The notes beneath the pieces were generated by a model that worked only from the letters and a program-made list of their open reading frames with translations, did no database searches and was not told the DNA's origin. From NCBI GenBank assembly GCA_963786945.1, contig CAWBAO010000003.1:248001-312000 (forward strand): a stretch of 64,000 nucleotides of DNA, given 5' to 3'. Position numbers and translations under genes: made by a program. Below are positions 60,345 to 64,000 of this stretch, one piece after another (positions within the stretch are counted from its first letter, which is position 1; every line of letters starts with the position of its first letter). This DNA is from JADKCZ01 sp963786945. GTDB taxonomy: Bacteria > Myxococcota > Myxococcia > Myxococcales > Anaeromyxobacteraceae.

Positions 60345-62999
60345 ATGGAAGGCAAGGCCGACCCCGATCTCCAGGAGACCCAGGAGTGGCTCGACGCCCT
60401 CGACGGGGTGCTGGTGCGGGAGGGGCCGGAGCGGGCCCACTTCCTCATCGAGCAGCTCATCGAGCGCGCCCGGCGCGACGGCACCGGCCTCCCCTTCTCG
60501 GCCAACACCCCGTACGTGAACACCATCCCGGTGGCGAGGCAGCCCCCGCTGCCCGGCGACTTCGCGCTCGAGCAGCGCATCCGCCACTACATCCGCTGGA
60601 ACGCCATGGCCATGGTGGTGCGCGCCAACCGCGACACCAACGTGGGCGGCCACATCGCCAGCTTCTCCTCGGCGGCGATGCTCTACGACATCGGCTACAA
60701 CCACTTCTGGCGCTCCTGGACCAAGGAGCGCGGCGGCGACCTGGTCTTCATCCAGGGCCACTCCGCGCCCGGCATCTACGCCCGCGCCTTCCTGCTCGGC
60801 CTCGTCACCGAGAAGCAGCTGGCCAACTTCCGGCAGGAGGTCGCGGGCGAGGGGCTCTCCTCCTACCCGCACCCGTGGCTGATGCCGGGCTTCTGGCAGT
60901 TCCCCACCGTCTCCATGGGGCTGGGCCCGCTCATGGCCATCTACCAGGCCCGCTTCATGAAGTACCTGCAGGACCGCGGCCTGGCCGACACCAACGGCCG
61001 CAAGGTCTGGGGGCTGCTCGGCGACGGCGAGATGGACGAGCCCGAGTCGCGCGGCGCCATCGGCATGGCCGGGCGGGAGCGGCTCGACAACCTGATCTTC
61101 GTGGTCAACTGCAACCTGCAGCGCCTCGACGGGCCGGTGCGGGGCAACGGCAAGATCATCCAGGAGCTGGAGAGCGAGTTCCGCGGCGCCGGCTGGAACG
61201 TCATCAAGGTGGTGTGGGGGCGCTACTGGGATGCGCTGCTGGCCCGCGACACCGAGGGCCACCTGCAGCGGCGCATGATGTCGGCGGTGGACGGCGACTA
61301 CCAGGTCTACAAGGCGCGCGACGGCGCCTACGTCCGGGAGCACTTCTTCAACACGCCCGAGCTGAAGGCCATGGTCGCCGACATGTCGGACGACGACATC
61401 TGGAAGCTGAACCGCGGCGGCCACGACCCCTTCAAGGTCTACGCCGCCTACCAGGCCGCCAGCCAGCACCGGGGGCAGCCCACCGTCATCCTCGCCAAGA
61501 CCATCAAGGGCTACGGCATGGGCGAGTCGGGCGAGGCCCAGAACACCACCCACCAGCAGAAGAAGCTCTCGGTCGAGTCGATCCGCAGCTTCCGCGACCG
61601 CTTCCAGCTGCCGGTGCCGGACGACCAGCTGGAGCAGCTCCCCTTCCTCCGCTTCGAGGAAGGCTCCAAGGAGCTGGAGTACCTGAAGGCGAGGCGCAGC
61701 GCGCTGGGGGGCGAGCGCCCCAGGCGCCGCCGCCAGGGCGAGCCGCTGCAGGTGCCTCCGCTCTCGGCCTTCGCGAAGCTCCTGGAGGGGACCGGCGAGC
61801 GCGCCATCTCCACCACCATGGCCTTCGTCCAGCTGCTGCAGCAGCTGGTCAAGGACCCCTCCATCGGCCGGCGCGTGGTGCCCATCGTCCCCGACGAGTC
61901 GCGCACCTTCGGGATGGAGGGCATGTTCCGCCAGCTCGGCATCTGGAGCCAGGTGGGCCAGCTCTACACGCCCCAGGACGCCGACCAGCTCATGTTCTAC
62001 CGGGAGGACAAGCAGGGGCAGATCCTGCAGGAGGGGATCAACGAGGCCGGGGCCATGTGCGACTGGATCGCGGCCGCCACCGCCTACTCCATCCACGCCA
62101 CCCCGACCATCCCCTTCTACATCTTCTACTCGATGTTCGGCTTCCAGCGGGTCGGCGACCTGGCCTGGGCGGCCGGGGACATGCGGGCCCGCGGCTTCCT
62201 GCTCGGCGCCACCGCGGGCCGGACCACCCTCAACGGCGAGGGGCTGCAGCACCAGGACGGCCACAGCCACGTCCTCTCCTCGGTGATCCCCAACTGCCGC
62301 TCCTTCGACCCGGCCTACGGCTACGAGGTGGCGGTGATCATCCAGGACGGCCTGCGCCGCATGTACGCCGAGCAGGAGGACGCCTACTACTACCTGACGC
62401 TCCTCAACGAGAACTACCCGCAGCCGGCCATGCCGGAGGGTGCGGCCGAGGGGATCCTCAAGGGGCTGCACCGCGTCCGCACCGGCCAGGGTGGCAAGAA
62501 GGCGCCGCGGGTGCAGCTGCTCGGCTCGGGCGCCATCCTGCGCGAGGTGCTGGCGGCGGCGGAGCTGCTCGAGGCCGACTGGGGCGTGGCCGCCGACGCC
62601 TGGAGCGCCACCTCGTTCACCGAGCTGGCCCGCGACGGCATGAGCTGCGAGCGGGCCGCCCGCCTCAACCCCGGCGCGCCGGCCCGGCCCAGCTGGGTGG
62701 AGACCTGCCTCGGGCCGACCACCGGCCCGGTGGTGGCGGCCACCGACTACGTGCGCACCTTCGCCGAGCAGATCCGCCCCTGGGTGGCGCGCCGCTACCT
62801 GGTGCTCGGCACCGACGGCTTCGGCCGCTCCGACACGCGCGAGAAGCTGCGCCGCTTCTTCGAGGTCGACCGCCACCACGTGGTGGTGGCGGCGCTCACC
62901 GCCCTCGGCCGCGACGGCACCGTCCCGGTGGCCCGGGTCGCCGAGGCCATCGCCAGGTACGGCATCGCCCCCTCCACCCCCGACCCCTGGACCATCTGA
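60345..62999 (+). CDS. aceE: Pyruvate dehydrogenase E1 component, homodimeric type
   Basis: 884 residues from ATG 60345 (SD GGAGAGGA), matching E. coli AceE (887). The TPP-binding motif is GDGEMDEPESRGAI with NCNLQRLDGPV; N-terminal NTIPVARQPPLPGD and HFWRSWTK, LTEYDE-like central blocks replaced by VPIVPDESRTFGMEGMFRQ, and C-terminal LGTDGFGRSDTREKLR are all typical. It decarboxylates pyruvate and acetylates the lipoyl groups of E2. Followed by the E2 gene two bases later. The upstream TetR-like operator may regulate it. Confidence 0.96.
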   Translation: MEGKADPDLQETQEWLDALDGVLVREGPERAHFLIEQLIERARRDGTGLPFSANTPYVNTIPVARQPPLPGDFALEQRIRHYIRWNAMAMVVRANRDTNVGGHIASFSSAAMLYDIGYNHFWRSWTKERGGDLVFIQGHSAPGIYARAFLLGLVTEKQLANFRQEVAGEGLSSYPHPWLMPGFWQFPTVSMGLGPLMAIYQARFMKYLQDRGLADTNGRKVWGLLGDGEMDEPESRGAIGMAGRERLDNLIFVVNCNLQRLDGPVRGNGKIIQELESEFRGAGWNVIKVVWGRYWDALLARDTEGHLQRRMMSAVDGDYQVYKARDGAYVREHFFNTPELKAMVADMSDDDIWKLNRGGHDPFKVYAAYQAASQHRGQPTVILAKTIKGYGMGESGEAQNTTHQQKKLSVESIRSFRDRFQLPVPDDQLEQLPFLRFEEGSKELEYLKARRSALGGERPRRRRQGEPLQVPPLSAFAKLLEGTGERAISTTMAFVQLLQQLVKDPSIGRRVVPIVPDESRTFGMEGMFRQLGIWSQVGQLYTPQDADQLMFYREDKQGQILQEGINEAGAMCDWIAAATAYSIHATPTIPFYIFYSMFGFQRVGDLAWAAGDMRARGFLLGATAGRTTLNGEGLQHQDGHSHVLSSVIPNCRSFDPAYGYEVAVIIQDGLRRMYAEQEDAYYYLTLLNENYPQPAMPEGAAEGILKGLHRVRTGQGGKKAPRVQLLGSGAILREVLAAAELLEADWGVAADAWSATSFTELARDGMSCERAARLNPGAPARPSWVETCLGPTTGPVVAATDYVRTFAEQIRPWVARRYLVLGTDGFGRSDTREKLRRFFEVDRHHVVVAALTALGRDGTVPVARVAEAIARYGIAPSTPDPWTI

Positions 63000-63001
63000 C
63001 C

Positions 63002-64000
63002 ATGCCCACCATCGAGGTCAGGGTTCCGGCCATCGGCGACGTCAAGGACGTCGGCGTGGTGGACGTGCTGGTGAAGCCGGGCGACGCCGTGGTCCGCGAT
63101 CAGTCGCTGGTCACCCTGGAGTCGGACAAGGCGACCATGGACGTCCCCTCCCCGGCCGCCGGCACGGTGCGCGAGGTGGCCATGAAGGCGGGCGACCGGG
63201 TCAAGGAGGGCTCGCTCATCGTCCTGCTGGAGGCGTCGGCGACCACGCCGGGGCCAGCCGTCGCCCAGCCGGCCGTCGCGCCGGCCGCCCCAGCCGGCCG
63301 CCGCGCTACCGGCCGCCGTCCAGCCGGCCGCCGCGCAACCGGCCGCCGCGCCGCCGCCCTCGCGAAGCGGCCGGCCGGCGGCGCCGCCCCAGCCGGCGCC
63401 CCGGTCCACGCCTCACCCTCGGTCCGCCGCTTCGCCCGGGAGCTGGGGGTCGACCTGGCCGCGGTGGCCGGCACCGGCCCGCACGGCCGCATCCTCCAGG
63501 GTGACGTCCAGGCGCACGTGAAGGCGACGCTGGCCGGTGGCGGGACCCGCGGTGGCGGCCTCGACCTGCTCCCCTGGCCAAAGGTCGACTTCGCCGCGTT
63601 CGGCCCCGTCGAGCCGCGCCCGCTCTCGCGCATCCGCAAGATCGCCGGGGCCAACCTGGCCCGGAACTGGGCCATGATCCCGCACGTCACCCAGGTGGAC
63701 GAGGCCGACATCACCGACCTCGAGGCCTTCCGCGTCCGGCTCAACCAGGAGCAGGGCCAGGGCGGCACCAAGGTGACGCTGCTCGCCTTCCTCATGAAGG
63801 CCTGCGTGGCGGCGCTGCGCCAGCACCCCGACTTCAACGCCTCGCTGGACGGCGACGCCCTGGTGCTGAAGCGCTACTACCACCTCGGCTTCGCCGCCGA
63901 CACGCCGAACGGGCTGGTGGTCCCGGTGGTGCGCGACGTCGAGCGCAAGGGCGTGCTCGAGCTGGCGCGCGAGGTGGCCGAGCTGGCCGCCCGGGCCCGG
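63002..64000 (+). CDS. aceF: Dihydrolipoyl acetyltransferase (E2), truncated at window end
   Basis: 333 codons visible. The N-terminal lipoyl domain has the modified Lys in LESDKATMDVPSP (near 41-46). The linker (about 80-134) is followed by a peripheral-subunit-binding domain (HASPSVRRFARELGVDL, GPHGRILQGDV) and the start of the catalytic domain (IRKIAGANLARNWAMIPHVTQ). In frame, part of the linker reads as Arg-rich GRRATGRRPAGRR. Shifted by one base it becomes a normal Pro/Ala linker (QPAAALPAAVQPAAAQPAA), so two compensating indels (near 63289 and about 63355) are suspected. It moves acetyl groups from E1 to CoA. Confidence 0.92.
   Translation, partial: MPTIEVRVPAIGDVKDVGVVDVLVKPGDAVVRDQSLVTLESDKATMDVPSPAAGTVREVAMKAGDRVKEGSLIVLLEASATTPGPAVAQPAVAPAAPAGRRATGRRPAGRRATGRRAAALAKRPAGGAAPAGAPVHASPSVRRFARELGVDLAAVAGTGPHGRILQGDVQAHVKATLAGGGTRGGGLDLLPWPKVDFAAFGPVEPRPLSRIRKIAGANLARNWAMIPHVTQVDEADITDLEAFRVRLNQEQGQGGTKVTLLAFLMKACVAALRQHPDFNASLDGDALVLKRYYHLGFAADTPNGLVVPVVRDVERKGVLELAREVAELAARAR

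Overview
The window looks like a chromosomal segment of a myxobacterium (Myxococcota, most like Anaeromyxobacter and relatives). The basis is the extreme GC richness with G/C-ending codons, several Ser/Thr protein kinases and NtrC-type regulators, many secreted beta-propeller lipoproteins, and a protein ending in a MYXO-CTERM-like sorting tail. No phage, insertion sequence, integrase or CRISPR array was seen.

Layout. 1-8.7 kb: a histidine kinase tail, an SDR reductase, an EF-G paralogue, a secreted metallo-beta-lactamase-fold hydrolase, a sigma-54 response regulator and glnE. 8.8-15.2 kb: a patatin-like lipase, a Fic-fold protein with a degenerate motif, endonuclease IV, a DHH phosphoesterase, and a kinase/TPR pair. 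15.2-21.7 kb: housekeeping genes, namely a 6S RNA upstream of 5-formyltetrahydrofolate cyclo-ligase, a YmdB-like phosphodiesterase, a CNNM/CorC protein, tyrS, a ParB-like protein, rlmE and a ferredoxin. 21.7-25.5 kb: a TPP enzyme, an OmpA-like lipoprotein, an aldo/keto reductase and a tRNA-Pro with an oversized anticodon loop. 25.5-31.9 kb: a molybdopterin oxidoreductase, a V4R/sigma-54 activator and a divergent YceI-hemerythrin-pirin operon, which together look like an anaerobic or aromatic-responsive module. 32.0-44.6 kb: a block of secreted proteins (kelch, Ig/cadherin-propeller, BACON-propeller, outer-membrane barrel, MYXO-CTERM pseudo-metzincin, a secreted unknown, and an Ig-repeat/SDGT-repeat lipoprotein). 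44.8-52.8 kb: a complete Liv-type ABC uptake operon with two acyl-CoA ligases. 52.9-64 kb: a CBS protein, a kinase-TPR protein, a giant CoA-dehydratase-activase-like gene and the start of a pyruvate dehydrogenase operon (aceE-aceF).

An unusual global property is that at least fifteen single-base frame breaks occur in eight otherwise well-conserved genes, and every one fits a +1 insertion. Sequencing or assembly error is the likeliest cause, but the bias is striking. A second pattern is a TAnnnT hexamer 6-8 bases upstream of several start codons, which suggests leaderless transcripts.
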